From Collinsella sp. (lineage in GTDB: Bacteria; Actinomycetota; Coriobacteriia; Coriobacteriales; Coriobacteriaceae): a DNA stretch of 64,000 nucleotides. Below the pieces are notes generated by a model that was not told the origin of the DNA, did not search any database, and worked only from the letters and a program-made list of their open reading frames with translations. This document shows, piece by piece, positions 25,144 to 34,005 of the stretch (positions within the stretch are counted from its first letter, which is position 1; the number at the start of each line of letters is the position of its first letter). The position numbers and the translations under genes are program-made. The stretch is taken from the NCBI GenBank assembly GCA_031294825.1, contig JAUMPM010000034.1, positions 8,831 to 72,830 of the forward strand, in the 5' to 3' direction.

Positions 25144-26010
25144 ATGCTGACGATTGGGTGCCATCTTTCGACGACGAAGGGCTATCGGGCGATGGGGGAG
25201 ACGGCGTTGTCCATTGGCGCCAATACCTTTGCATTCTTTACGCGCAACCCGCGCGGCGGCAAGGCGAAAGACCTTGACATGGATGACGTGGCGGCCCTGC
25301 GCGAGCTTATGGAGCAAAACGACTTTGGACCGCTCGTGGCGCATGCCCCGTATACCTATAACCCCTGCTCAGCCAAAGAGCGGGCGCGCGAGTTTGCCCT
25401 GGAGGCCATGGCAGAGGATCTGCGGCGCATGGAGGCGCTGCCCGGCAACTACTACAACTTCCATCCCGGTGCGCATGTGGGGCAGGGGGCAGACGTCGGC
25501 ATTCAGATGATTGTTGATACGCTGTGCCAGGTGATGTTTGAGGGCCAGCAGACGACGGTGCTGCTCGAGACCATGGCCGGCAAGGGTACCGAGGTGGGCC
25601 GCAGCTTTGAGGAGCTGGCGTGCATTATCGAGGGCGTTGCCGCCAAGTGCCCAGAGCTGTCCGATAAGCTGGGCGTTTGTTTGGACACCTGCCATGTGAG
25701 CGATGCCGGCTACGACATCATCCATGATCTGGACGGCGTACTCGACGAGTTCGACCGCGTGGTGGGTATCGATCGCTTGCATGCCGTACACATCAACGAT
25801 TCGAAGAACCCTTGTGGCGCCCATAAAGATCGTCACGAGTGCATCGGCAAGGGATACCTTGGCAGCGAGGAATTTGGTGGCGGTATGCAGGTTATGCAGA
25901 ATATTGTATCGAATGGCCATTTGCGTTCGCTGCCGTTTATTTTGGAGACTCCGAACGAACTTGCAGGTTATGCAGCTGAAATTAGACTATTAAGGTCATT
26001 GCAGCAGTAA
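25144..26010 (+). CDS. nfo: Endonuclease IV (AP endonuclease family 2)
   Basis: 288 residues of the Nfo TIM barrel: 'IGCHLSTTKGYRAMGE' at the start, 'YYNFHPGAHVGQG', 'VLLETMAGKGTEVG' with the zinc glutamate, 'LGVCLDTCHVSDAGYD' and 'AVHINDSKNPCGAHKDRHE'. It cuts 5' to abasic sites with a trinuclear zinc centre. GAGGAGGG precedes ATG 25144. The frame continues upstream through the hairpin but has no ribosome site there. Confidence 0.95.
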   Translation: MLTIGCHLSTTKGYRAMGETALSIGANTFAFFTRNPRGGKAKDLDMDDVAALRELMEQNDFGPLVAHAPYTYNPCSAKERAREFALEAMAEDLRRMEALPGNYYNFHPGAHVGQGADVGIQMIVDTLCQVMFEGQQTTVLLETMAGKGTEVGRSFEELACIIEGVAAKCPELSDKLGVCLDTCHVSDAGYDIIHDLDGVLDEFDRVVGIDRLHAVHINDSKNPCGAHKDRHECIGKGYLGSEEFGGGMQVMQNIVSNGHLRSLPFILETPNELAGYAAEIRLLRSLQQ

Positions 26011-26157
26011 TGACTGTCACAAAGTAGAGTATTCCATTCACGTTATGGGTTTGTTTCAATCAGTTTTCTCATTGCAGATTCGTAATTCCGGGTGCATAAT
26101 AGCCAACAGTTTTTGCAGACCTCTGAATCAAACGAGGTCACCGGAAGGAGACTCATT

Positions 26158-27018
26158 ATGAAGCTGAAGAAGCTTGGCGCATTTGCCGCCACGGGTGCTA
26201 TGGCGCTCGCCCTTGCTCTGACGGGCTGCGGTTCGTCCAACGCCACCTCTGGTTCTGATGCCGGTTCCAGCAGCTCTGACGACGCTAAGGTCGAGAAGGT
26301 CGACGGCTCCAAGGAGTACGCGCTCGTCAAGGACGGCACGCTGACCGTCGGCACCTCTGCCGAGTACGCGCCGTTTGAGTACAAGGATGACAACGGCGAT
26401 TATCAGGGCTTTGACCTTGAGCTCATCAAGGCTATCGGCGACAAGCTGGGCCTGGATGTCGAGTATGTCAACAATGACTTTGACACGCTGGTTCCGGGTG
26501 TCGCTTCGGGCGCCAAGTATGACGTTTCCATCGCGGCTATCACCGACACGCCCGAGCGTGAGAAGGAAGTAACTTTCTCTGATTCCTACTACATGGACGA
26601 TCAGGCTATCGTGACCAAGGTCGATAACACCGACATCACGGCCGACAACTACAGCGAGAAGCTCAACAACGCCGACGCTACCATCATCGTCCAGTCTGGC
26701 TCGACCGCCGAGGCCTTTGCCCAGGAGAACTTCCCCAAGGCCAAGATCGTCCCCTACAAGGACGCCACCGAGTGCTTCAGCGCCCTGCAGTCCGATAAGG
26801 GCGACGCCGTAGTCACCAACCGCTCCGTTGCCAGCCAGCTGACCGCCGAGCAGTTCAACACCTGCCAGACCATCAAGCAGATCAGCACCGGCGAGGAGTA
26901 CGCCATCGCCATCAACCAGGGCAACACCAAGCTCAAGGACGACATCAACCAGGCCATCAAGGACCTGACCGACGACGGTACCGTCGACGCCCTCATGGCT
27001 AAGTACAATATCAAGTAA
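26158..27018 (+). CDS. Amino-acid ABC transporter substrate-binding lipoprotein
   Basis: 286 residues. A lipoprotein signal peptide ends in LTGC (Cys23), then a Ser-rich linker and an SBP family 3 domain ('LTVGTSAEYAPFEYKDDNG', 'GFDLELIKAIGDKLG', 'DTLVPGVASGAKYDVSI'). It catches a polar or charged amino acid outside the membrane for the permease and ATPase that follow. GGAAGGAG precedes ATG 26158. Confidence 0.93.
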   Translation: MKLKKLGAFAATGAMALALALTGCGSSNATSGSDAGSSSSDDAKVEKVDGSKEYALVKDGTLTVGTSAEYAPFEYKDDNGDYQGFDLELIKAIGDKLGLDVEYVNNDFDTLVPGVASGAKYDVSIAAITDTPEREKEVTFSDSYYMDDQAIVTKVDNTDITADNYSEKLNNADATIIVQSGSTAEAFAQENFPKAKIVPYKDATECFSALQSDKGDAVVTNRSVASQLTAEQFNTCQTIKQISTGEEYAIAINQGNTKLKDDINQAIKDLTDDGTVDALMAKYNIK

Positions 27019-27040
27019 AATAACTACTTGATTGCGCGCG

Positions 27041-27068
27041 GGCCCTTTCCGTTTTGGCGGAAAGGGCC
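27041..27068 (+). terminator. Attenuating hairpin between binding protein and permease
   Basis: Perfect 11-bp arms GGCCCTTTCCG/CGGAAAGGGCC follow the binding-protein stop by 22 bases. Such hairpins often give the binding protein more mRNA than the membrane parts. Confidence 0.7.
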
Positions 27069-27136
27069 TTTGCGCTTCTCTTGACGGAGAGCGTTTCCGT
27101 CTCGTTTTGCCGGCAACTTCTACGATAGGAGCCACC

Positions 27137-28498
27137 TTGTCTCGACTGAACAAAGGGGCCGCGGAGCAGCGTTTTCCACTGCCCTCGATGCTCCAAAAGC
27201 TGGCCTGCGTCATGGCCGTGGCGCTCGCGCTGGTGTGTGCGGGGGCATATGCGCCCACGACCGCTCAGGCGCTTGAGACCGCAAAGATTACCGCCCGACC
27301 CAACACCGGTTCGGGCAGCGATGTGGTCGGCGGCACCGAGACGCGCATTACCTGGGAAGTTCAGGCCGATGCCGACGAGGAGCTGAGCGGTCTTTCTTTG
27401 ACGTTTGTCGACGGCACGACGTTTGGTACCGATGACACGCGATTGACGATGCTCTCGGGCGAGGACCTCATGGATCGTACGCCCATGAAACCTACGTGCA
27501 AGGCTGACGGCCAGACGCTCAAGATTGACTTTGGTGAGACGGCGCCTGCCGGCGGCTATTTCCGCGTCGAGGTTTACGGCGTGACCTTCCCCGTCGAGGG
27601 CGGCGATGAGGCCTTTAGCGGCACCTTCACTTTGGCCGATGGCTCGACCAAGAAGATCTCCAAGATTCCGTCGGTGGAGATCAAGGGCGTGACGGCCTTC
27701 GATAACTTCCTGGCTGACCTTAAAGAGCAGCCGTGGGTCGAGGCGTGGAACTCCAATATGTTCCTGCGCCTGTTCCTGAACCCGGTCATTTTGGTCCAGA
27801 GCCTGCCGATCGTCTTCAAGGGCTTCCTCATGTCGCTTTCGATCGTGCTTGTGGCGTTTCCGCTGGCAATTCCCTTCGGTTTCGCCCTGTCGCTCATGCG
27901 CATCTCCAAGTCGCGCATCCTGCGCTGCCTCGCCGGCATCTACGTGAATATCATTCGCGGTACGCCGGCGTTCCTGCAGATCTATATCGCGTTCTTCGGT
28001 CTGCCGTTGGCCGGCGTCAAGGTCGATGACTACGTGCTCGGCGTCATCGTCATGGCCATGAATTCGTCTGCCTATCTGTGTGAGATCTTCCGCGCCGGTA
28101 TTCAATCGATCCCCAAGGGCCAAAACGAGGCTGCTCGCTCTCTGGGCATGAATGCCTTCCAGACGCTGCTCTACGTTATGATTCCGCAGACGTTCCGCAA
28201 TGTTTTGCCTACGCTGACCAGCGAGTTTATCTTGCTTTACAAGGATACGTCGCTGCTTGCCGCCGTGGGTGTGGTCGAGATCGTCATGAACGCCCGTACC
28301 ATCGTGGCCACGACGGGCTCCATTACACCGTACGTGGTTGCCGCCCTGTTCTATCTGGTCATCACCCTGCCGCTCGCTCGCTTGGTGAGCGGTCTTGAGG
28401 CGAGGCTTTTGGGCACGACCGAGACCAAGAAGAAGCGTCCCGCCAAGAGCGCCGGACAGGTTGTCGCGACGCCCGCCGATCACATCGCCGGTCTGTAA
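27137..28498 (+). CDS. Amino-acid ABC permease with N-terminal extracellular domain
   Basis: 453 residues, about twice a normal HisM/GlnP permease. A signal or first membrane helix (residues 17-45) leads to a beta-rich exported domain (about 46-195), then the permease with about five helices and the EAA loop 'EAARSLGMNAFQTLLYVMIP'. TTG 27137 with TAGGAG upstream is taken as start; ATG 27188 would still keep the signal. The extra domain may help bind ligand or dock the lipoprotein. Confidence 0.87.
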   Translation: MSRLNKGAAEQRFPLPSMLQKLACVMAVALALVCAGAYAPTTAQALETAKITARPNTGSGSDVVGGTETRITWEVQADADEELSGLSLTFVDGTTFGTDDTRLTMLSGEDLMDRTPMKPTCKADGQTLKIDFGETAPAGGYFRVEVYGVTFPVEGGDEAFSGTFTLADGSTKKISKIPSVEIKGVTAFDNFLADLKEQPWVEAWNSNMFLRLFLNPVILVQSLPIVFKGFLMSLSIVLVAFPLAIPFGFALSLMRISKSRILRCLAGIYVNIIRGTPAFLQIYIAFFGLPLAGVKVDDYVLGVIVMAMNSSAYLCEIFRAGIQSIPKGQNEAARSLGMNAFQTLLYVMIPQTFRNVLPTLTSEFILLYKDTSLLAAVGVVEIVMNARTIVATTGSITPYVVAALFYLVITLPLARLVSGLEARLLGTTETKKKRPAKSAGQVVATPADHIAGL

Positions 28499-28510
28499 GG
28501 AGGTCCTATC

Positions 28511-29263
<753 letters not shown>

Positions 29264-29288
29264 CCACTTTATATGACTGACATAGCAG

Positions 29289-29325
29289 AAAACGGGAGCC
29301 GGATGTGATCCGGCTCCCGTTTTTG
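29289..29325 (+). terminator. Strong terminator after the ABC operon
   Basis: AACGGGAGCCGGAT and ATCCGGCTCCCGTT form a perfect 14-bp stem with a GTG loop and a run of T. Confidence 0.92.
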
Positions 29326-29380
29326 TTGGGACGCGAATGTGTTTTGGTGCAGAGCGCGTTGCGGGCGGAGCTCATTGCCG

Positions 29381-29800
29381 CTAGGCGAGCTCGGCTCCAA
29401 GGGCGCGGCAGGCCGCCTCGCCCTCATCGTCGGGCGCATCGTAGCAAATGACGGAATCGACGACGTTGACGCCCGCCTCGTCGGCATCGGCCTTCCAGTT
29501 GTCCATCCACTCGCCCTCGGCCCACGAATAGGAACCAAAGAGGATGACCTTCTTGTCGCCGAGGGCTTCCTTGACCTCATCCCACATGGGCTGGAACTCA
29601 TCGTATTCAAGCTCCTCGGAGCCCATGGCGGGGCAGCCGAAGGCGATGGCATCATAGTTGGTGGCCTTGTCGGCAGAGAAGTCGGCGCAGGGGATGACTG
29701 CGGCCTCGGCTCCGGCTGACGTCGCGCCCTCGGCGACGAGGTTTGCCATGGCCTCGGTGTTGCCTGTGCCGCTCCAGTAGACGACGGCGATCTTGCTCAT
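29381..29800 (-). CDS. Flavodoxin
   Basis: 139 residues. 'VVYWSGTGNTEAMA' is the FMN phosphate loop; 'AFGCPAMGSEELE' and 'LFGSYSWAEGEWMD' are the isoalloxazine loops. It is a small acidic electron carrier that can replace ferredoxin. GAAAGGAAG precedes ATG 29800. The DUF3793 gene lies 46 bases upstream on the same strand, suggesting one operon. Confidence 0.94.
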   Translation of the reverse strand: MSKIAVVYWSGTGNTEAMANLVAEGATSAGAEAAVIPCADFSADKATNYDAIAFGCPAMGSEELEYDEFQPMWDEVKEALGDKKVILFGSYSWAEGEWMDNWKADADEAGVNVVDSVICYDAPDDEGEAACRALGAELA

Positions 29801-29846
29801 ATGTCTTCCTTTCGGTTGTGCGGCGTGCGGCCGCGTTTTGTATGCT

Positions 29847-30551
29847 CTATCGGGTTGCCTGGACAAGTTGTCCCAGGGTGCAGCCCTGTTGATAGATGTA
29901 GGTAAGGTATTGCGTGCATGCGCGATAGGAATCGAAGGTCGTGAGCGCCTGTTCGACGTTTGTGTATACCTTCCAGGCGCCAAAGACCTTATAGTTTTCG
30001 CCGTGCTGGACGATAAACTGATGGACATCTTCGTAGGGATAGCCCAAAAAATAGCCAATTTCGTGGGGGAACTCGCACATGCACCCCGTATCGCAGTGCC
30101 TATTTCGCGCGAGTGCGCAGACACTGCCGTCATAGGCGCTTTCTGCGGCATTGCTGCTTGCCAGCGTGATGCGCGCGGCGAGATGCACCAGGGATGCGGG
30201 CAGGTTGTGGACATCGTAACCTTCGGCGACAAGCGCCGTCGTGGCGCGGGGGTCGGAGAGGTATCGCATGAGGTCCGCAGGGCGGTACACATAGATGAGC
30301 GCTCCGCAGGGGCGCCAGACCAAAACGCTCATATGGATCCCGAGCGGCTGGAGCTCGCGGTTGCATTGGGCTATGACGGCGAGCAGGCGAGAGCGTCGCT
30401 CTTCGATTTGAGCGACGCCGAGTTTTCCGTTTTGGTTGGCGTAAACGCCGGGATAGGTAAAGAGCGAAGCCGGCTTGATACCTGCGAGCGTAGGGGAGCA
30501 GTTGCGCACGACAGCCGTTTGGTATGTTGGGATGTCAATGGTTCGAGTCAC
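29847..30551 (-). CDS. DUF3793 family protein
   Basis: 234 residues. 'FPHEIGYFLGYPYEDVHQFI' and 'GENYKVFGAWKVYTN' are the conserved blocks of DUF3793, a family of unknown function often found beside flavodoxin in gut anaerobes; the pairing here fits. Several cysteines (CDTGCMC) just before the core could bind metal. No biochemical role is known to me. Confidence 0.85.
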   Translation of the reverse strand: MTRTIDIPTYQTAVVRNCSPTLAGIKPASLFTYPGVYANQNGKLGVAQIEERRSRLLAVIAQCNRELQPLGIHMSVLVWRPCGALIYVYRPADLMRYLSDPRATTALVAEGYDVHNLPASLVHLAARITLASSNAAESAYDGSVCALARNRHCDTGCMCEFPHEIGYFLGYPYEDVHQFIVQHGENYKVFGAWKVYTNVEQALTTFDSYRACTQYLTYIYQQGCTLGQLVQATR

Positions 30552-30678
30552 GTTGCCCCTTTCGAGCCCTCACTTGTTAGCCTAGGAAAACTTATACACG
30601 AAAGTAAGACATGGTCAACAAAAAAGTTTGAAGAGGGAAACTAATTGACCGAACGGACATGAATTTGGGTTAAGATGG

Positions 30679-30697
30679 GGACACCCCATGGGGGTAT
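30679..30697 (+). promoter_or_regulatory. CsoR/copper-type operator before the HMA gene
   Basis: GGACACCCCATGGGGGTATC contains a CCCCATGGGG palindrome flanked by A/T, like the G-tract operators of CsoR-type copper repressors. It lies 30 bases upstream of the HMA gene. No CsoR gene is in the window. Confidence 0.5.
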
Positions 30698-30726
30698 CTA
30701 GATAGTGCTACTTGAAAGGGGAACGC

Positions 30727-31110
30727 ATGAGTGACTTGCTCAACCCTGCGAATCTCATCGTGCTGGCCGTCATTGCCGTCGGCATGTTTTTTGGACTGCG
30801 TCGCATTGCCGCTTCGACACACGGGAAGAGTTGCTGCAGCGATGGTGCGAGCGGTAAGAAGGCCAAGAAGGTAGTGGTTGCGGATACCGATCCGTCCCAC
30901 TACCCCTATAGCGATGAGTTGCTCATCGGCGGCATGAGCTGCGATGGCTGCGCTCAGAATGTGGCCAATGCCCTCAATGCGCTGAATGGTGTGTGGGCAA
31001 CGGTGACGTACGCGGACCACACGGCCCGCGTACGCTCCAAGCGGCCGGTCGATCGCGGTGTCCTTGAGGCGGCCGTGAGAGATGCAGGTTACTACGTCAT
31101 GACGCTGTAA
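30727..31110 (+). CDS. Membrane-anchored heavy-metal-associated (HMA) protein
   Basis: 127 residues. One membrane helix (about 9-26) is followed by a short Cys-containing linker (SCCSDG) and an HMA domain with 'GGMSCDGCAQNVANAL' (CxxC metal site). Normal metallochaperones are soluble and about 70 residues; this one is tethered. It probably handles copper, given the motif and the operator upstream, but no P-type ATPase is adjacent. AAAGGGG precedes ATG 30727. Confidence 0.85.
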   Translation: MSDLLNPANLIVLAVIAVGMFFGLRRIAASTHGKSCCSDGASGKKAKKVVVADTDPSHYPYSDELLIGGMSCDGCAQNVANALNALNGVWATVTYADHTARVRSKRPVDRGVLEAAVRDAGYYVMTL

Positions 31111-31136
31111 GCGCCGCCCTGGATTCGCTTCCTTGG

Positions 31137-31574
31137 CTAGGCCCGTCCGCGCAGTTCGATGTCTTGGATGTCGTCGAAGTCGATGGCGATATCCCTGAGT
31201 TTGAGCAGCTTGAATGCGGGTAACACTTCGTCGAGAATGCCCGTGCGGCTACGATAACCGTACGTATCGTAATAGGTGACACGCACCAAGTCGCCGCGTT
31301 TGAGGTCCTCGAGCTTTCTGGAAAGCACGAGGGCTTTTTCTTCCGTGAGCTCACGTTTTGGCTCGACGGTGATTTCCTGCTTGCGCACGAGTTCGTAGTA
31401 TCCCGTGAGGGCGGCAAAGGGCATAAACTGTGCGGCGCGGTTGGCGCGCACGGCACCGTTGGCTGTGAGGCTGGGGTCGGCGGCGCGGCGTCTGCCCTCG
31501 GGGTCCGCCAGGCGCTCGAAGGCGGTCGGCGGGCGCACGGGCTGTTGTTTGGGTTTAGGCACGGTGTCCTCCAA
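31137..31574 (-). CDS. YolD-like protein, polymerase partner
   Basis: 145 residues. 'RANRAAQFMPFAALTGYYEL' and 'LRDIAIDFDDIQDIE' fit the YolD-like family, found next to UvrX/UmuC-type polymerases in Gram-positive bacteria and plasmids. Its start overlaps the polymerase stop by 20 bases, so the two are co-translated under the same SOS control. Confidence 0.85.
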   Translation of the reverse strand: MEDTVPKPKQQPVRPPTAFERLADPEGRRRAADPSLTANGAVRANRAAQFMPFAALTGYYELVRKQEITVEPKRELTEEKALVLSRKLEDLKRGDLVRVTYYDTYGYRSRTGILDEVLPAFKLLKLRDIAIDFDDIQDIELRGRA

Positions 31575-33060
31575 CTTGGTCGTTGCGTTCGCGCGCGGTG
31601 GCGCCGGCGGTAAAGCTTAATCCCTTGACCAGGGCGTTCTTGCCGTACTTGCCTTTCACGGCCAGGACGGCGCGCGCCAGGTCGCGCTCGCGCTCATCGG
31701 CCTCGATATCGCTAAACAGATCGATGGTGGCAAATTCCTCGGGTATGAGGTTGCCAAATCCCAGGTTGATGCGCTTGACCGGTCGTTTGGGATCGACAGT
31801 CTGCGCCCAGAGCTCATCGAAATAGCCCATGATCTTCTTAAACGAATTGGTGCGCTCGGGTAGCTTTCGCGAGGCGTTGGAGTGCGCAAAGAGTGCGGCA
31901 TAGCCACCGCGCGGTTTGCCGCCATGCTCTCCCACAAAGATGCCATCGATTGCCTGCGCTTCGCGCACCAGGCGGCGCCGTTCGTCATCGCGCTGGACGG
32001 GCTTGGGAGCACGGGGCGCGAGCTCGGGGCCGGCGGTTGCGGTGGGTTCGATACTCGACGTGCTCGAGCGCAGATGCCCGCATCCGTCCACATATTGCGC
32101 TGTACCGCTGGCGTCAAGGCGGCGTATGTCGGCGCGCTCGCTCGCGTAGCCCACAAAGAGCGAGATGCTGTCACATACCATGTGCTTATCGACCAAGTCC
32201 AGCACGGCACTGTCGACCATCTCGCGCAAGACGGTGTAGGCCTGCTCGTAGGCATAGCCCTTCGAGAGCACCTGCCCTGTGGTGGTCGAGGTCGCTTGCG
32301 GGCGATAGGCTTGGATATCGGCGATGGTTGTCGGCTCACGCCCGAAGGCGTGGTCGATAAGATATTCGGCATTGACACCAAGTTCGTCGTAGAGCAAGTT
32401 CTCGTCGAGTGCGGCGACGCCCATCAGGTCGTAGACGCCATACTTTTCGAGTCGGGCTGCCACGCCGGGCCCGATGCCCCAGATGTCGGTGATGGGACGA
32501 TGGGGCCAGATCTCCTTGCGAAAGGTCTTGTCGTCGAGTATGCCGATGCGGCTGGGTACGTGCTTGGCGGTAATGTCGAGTGCCACCTTGGCTTGGAATA
32601 GGTTGGGGCCGATGCCAACCGTCGCCGTGATGCCGGTGCGTGCCAGGACCTCGTCGCGCAGCATGCAGGCGAAGCCTTCAGCGTCGGTATGGTAGAGGTC
32701 CAGATAGGGCGTCACGTCGATAAAGCATTCGTCGATGGAATAGACGTGAACGTCTTGCGGACTGACGTATTCCAGGTAGATACCGTAAATCTGTGCCGAC
32801 ACCTCCATGTAGTGCTGCATGCGCGGTACGGCCGTGATGTAGTCGATGCCATCGGGAATCTCGAATAGGCGGCAGCGATTGTGAATCCCTAAGTCCTTCA
32901 TGGCCTGGGTAATGGCGAGGCAGATGGTCGTGCGCCCGCGCGATTCGTCGGCAACGACCAGGTTGGTGGTGAGCGGATCGAGCCCGCGGTCGACGCACTC
33001 GACGCTAGCGTAAAACGTCTTGAGGTCGATGCAGATATAGGTGTGACGCTCGTGCCCCAT
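31555..33060 (-). CDS. Y-family translesion DNA polymerase (UmuC/UvrX type)
   Basis: 501 residues. 'YICIDLKTFYASVEC' holds the first catalytic aspartate and 'VYSIDECFIDVT' the SIDE motif with the other acidic pair. Helix-hairpin-helix and little-finger regions follow, with a low-complexity insert near 'ATAGPELAPRAPK'. It copies damaged DNA. ATG 33060 with GGGAGG is chosen over ATG 33081. A LexA box lies 30 bases upstream. Confidence 0.93.
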   Translation of the reverse strand: MGHERHTYICIDLKTFYASVECVDRGLDPLTTNLVVADESRGRTTICLAITQAMKDLGIHNRCRLFEIPDGIDYITAVPRMQHYMEVSAQIYGIYLEYVSPQDVHVYSIDECFIDVTPYLDLYHTDAEGFACMLRDEVLARTGITATVGIGPNLFQAKVALDITAKHVPSRIGILDDKTFRKEIWPHRPITDIWGIGPGVAARLEKYGVYDLMGVAALDENLLYDELGVNAEYLIDHAFGREPTTIADIQAYRPQATSTTTGQVLSKGYAYEQAYTVLREMVDSAVLDLVDKHMVCDSISLFVGYASERADIRRLDASGTAQYVDGCGHLRSSTSSIEPTATAGPELAPRAPKPVQRDDERRRLVREAQAIDGIFVGEHGGKPRGGYAALFAHSNASRKLPERTNSFKKIMGYFDELWAQTVDPKRPVKRINLGFGNLIPEEFATIDLFSDIEADERERDLARAVLAVKGKYGKNALVKGLSFTAGATARERNDQVGGHRA

Positions 33061-33089
33061 GCGTCCTCCCATCAAACACATGTTCTTAT

Positions 33090-33103
33090 CGAATACATGT
33101 TCG
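33090..33103 (-). promoter_or_regulatory. LexA (SOS) box
   Basis: On the minus strand CGAACATGTATTCG matches the Gram-positive LexA consensus CGAACRNRYGTTYG at 13 of 14 positions. It sits just upstream of the Y-family polymerase, so this operon should be induced by DNA damage. Confidence 0.85.
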
Positions 33104-33272
33104 ATAATACCCGCTCGACCGGACACCGTCAAAACCTGCCCCTTTTTGGCAGGTATGGTCGTGCGGCCGCATCGGGTTTTAACGCAGCTCTAAAGAGTGC
33201 GAAACAGCTCGGAAAACCTCGCTTCGTAGCATGAGCCTAACAATCGATACCACCATAAAGCACGGAAGGGTT

Positions 33273-33806
33273 ATGGGGATAATGGTCAACTATGGGTTTG
33301 GTATGCCGACACGCCTTGTTGCGGATGGAGACGTGGCTCGCTGGTGCGGGCGATTGGTCGCTCACTACGGCGGCACCAAGGCGCTGGTCGTGCTGGGCGG
33401 CGACAAGCATACGCGCGATGAGCTTGTCTCGGCGGCACTCGGCTCGCTTGATCGAGCCCTACTCGAGCGTGTACTTTTTCGTTGCGGCTCGGTTGAGGGC
33501 GATGGGGGAGACGAGCTGATCGACGAAGCCGTGGCCCTGGCGACCGACGAAGGCGTGGACTTTGTCCTGGCGATTGGCGATGCCGATACTGCCGGCTTTG
33601 CGCGCGAACTCGCCCGTCGCATGGCGGCGCTCGATGCCGGCGAGGACGGTTTTGTCCCTTATGGATGTATTGTCTCGGAGGGCAAGGTGCCTGCCGTCGT
33701 AGGGGCCGGCGAGGTTCCCGTTTTTGCCATTATCGCTCCCGAACTGCTTGAGGGCATTGGGTCTCCTCTGCGTGAGCTGCTCGGCAGCGTATGCGCCGCG
33801 GCCTAG
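33273..33806 (+). CDS. Short protein resembling the nucleotide domain of iron-type alcohol dehydrogenases
   Basis: 177 residues. 'VNYGFGMPTRLV', 'KALVVLGGDKHTRDELV' and 'VDFVLAIGDADTAGFARELA' follow the N-terminal half of Fe-dependent alcohol dehydrogenases, but the GGGS loop is changed to GDAD and the iron-binding C-terminal half is absent. It is therefore unlikely to be an active dehydrogenase; it may be a relic or have a new role. ATG 33273 follows GGAAGG; ATG 33231 has no site. Confidence 0.55.
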   Translation: MGIMVNYGFGMPTRLVADGDVARWCGRLVAHYGGTKALVVLGGDKHTRDELVSAALGSLDRALLERVLFRCGSVEGDGGDELIDEAVALATDEGVDFVLAIGDADTAGFARELARRMAALDAGEDGFVPYGCIVSEGKVPAVVGAGEVPVFAIIAPELLEGIGSPLRELLGSVCAAA

Positions 33807-33818
33807 TACCTGCCAGGA

Positions 33819-33876
33819 AGGGACAGGTTAATTTTGGTAGGTAAAGCGTTTGACCTGCCAAAATAAACCTGTCCCT
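33819..33876. repeat. Intergenic hairpin, 24-base arms
   Basis: AGGGACAGGTTAATTTTGG... pairs with ...CCAAAATAAACCTGTCCCT, three mismatches over 24 positions, 10-base loop. It resembles the other intergenic palindromes in length and shape, but not in sequence. It lies between the ADH-like gene and pgi. Confidence 0.75.
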
Positions 33877-34005
33877 ATTTGGTCGGTTGCCGTTTGGGGG
33901 CCGATTGGCAACGCTCGCTGATTATAGTCTTGACCTGCGCTAGAATAGCGACATCTGAATGTCCGGGCGCATGGAGGCGTGCGCCCGTATGCTGAGGAGG
34001 ACTCT

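Noticed and set aside
30520..30560. GGTTCGAGTCAC resembling a tRNA T-arm
   Set aside because: It lies in the start region of the DUF3793 gene and has no acceptor or anticodon stem.
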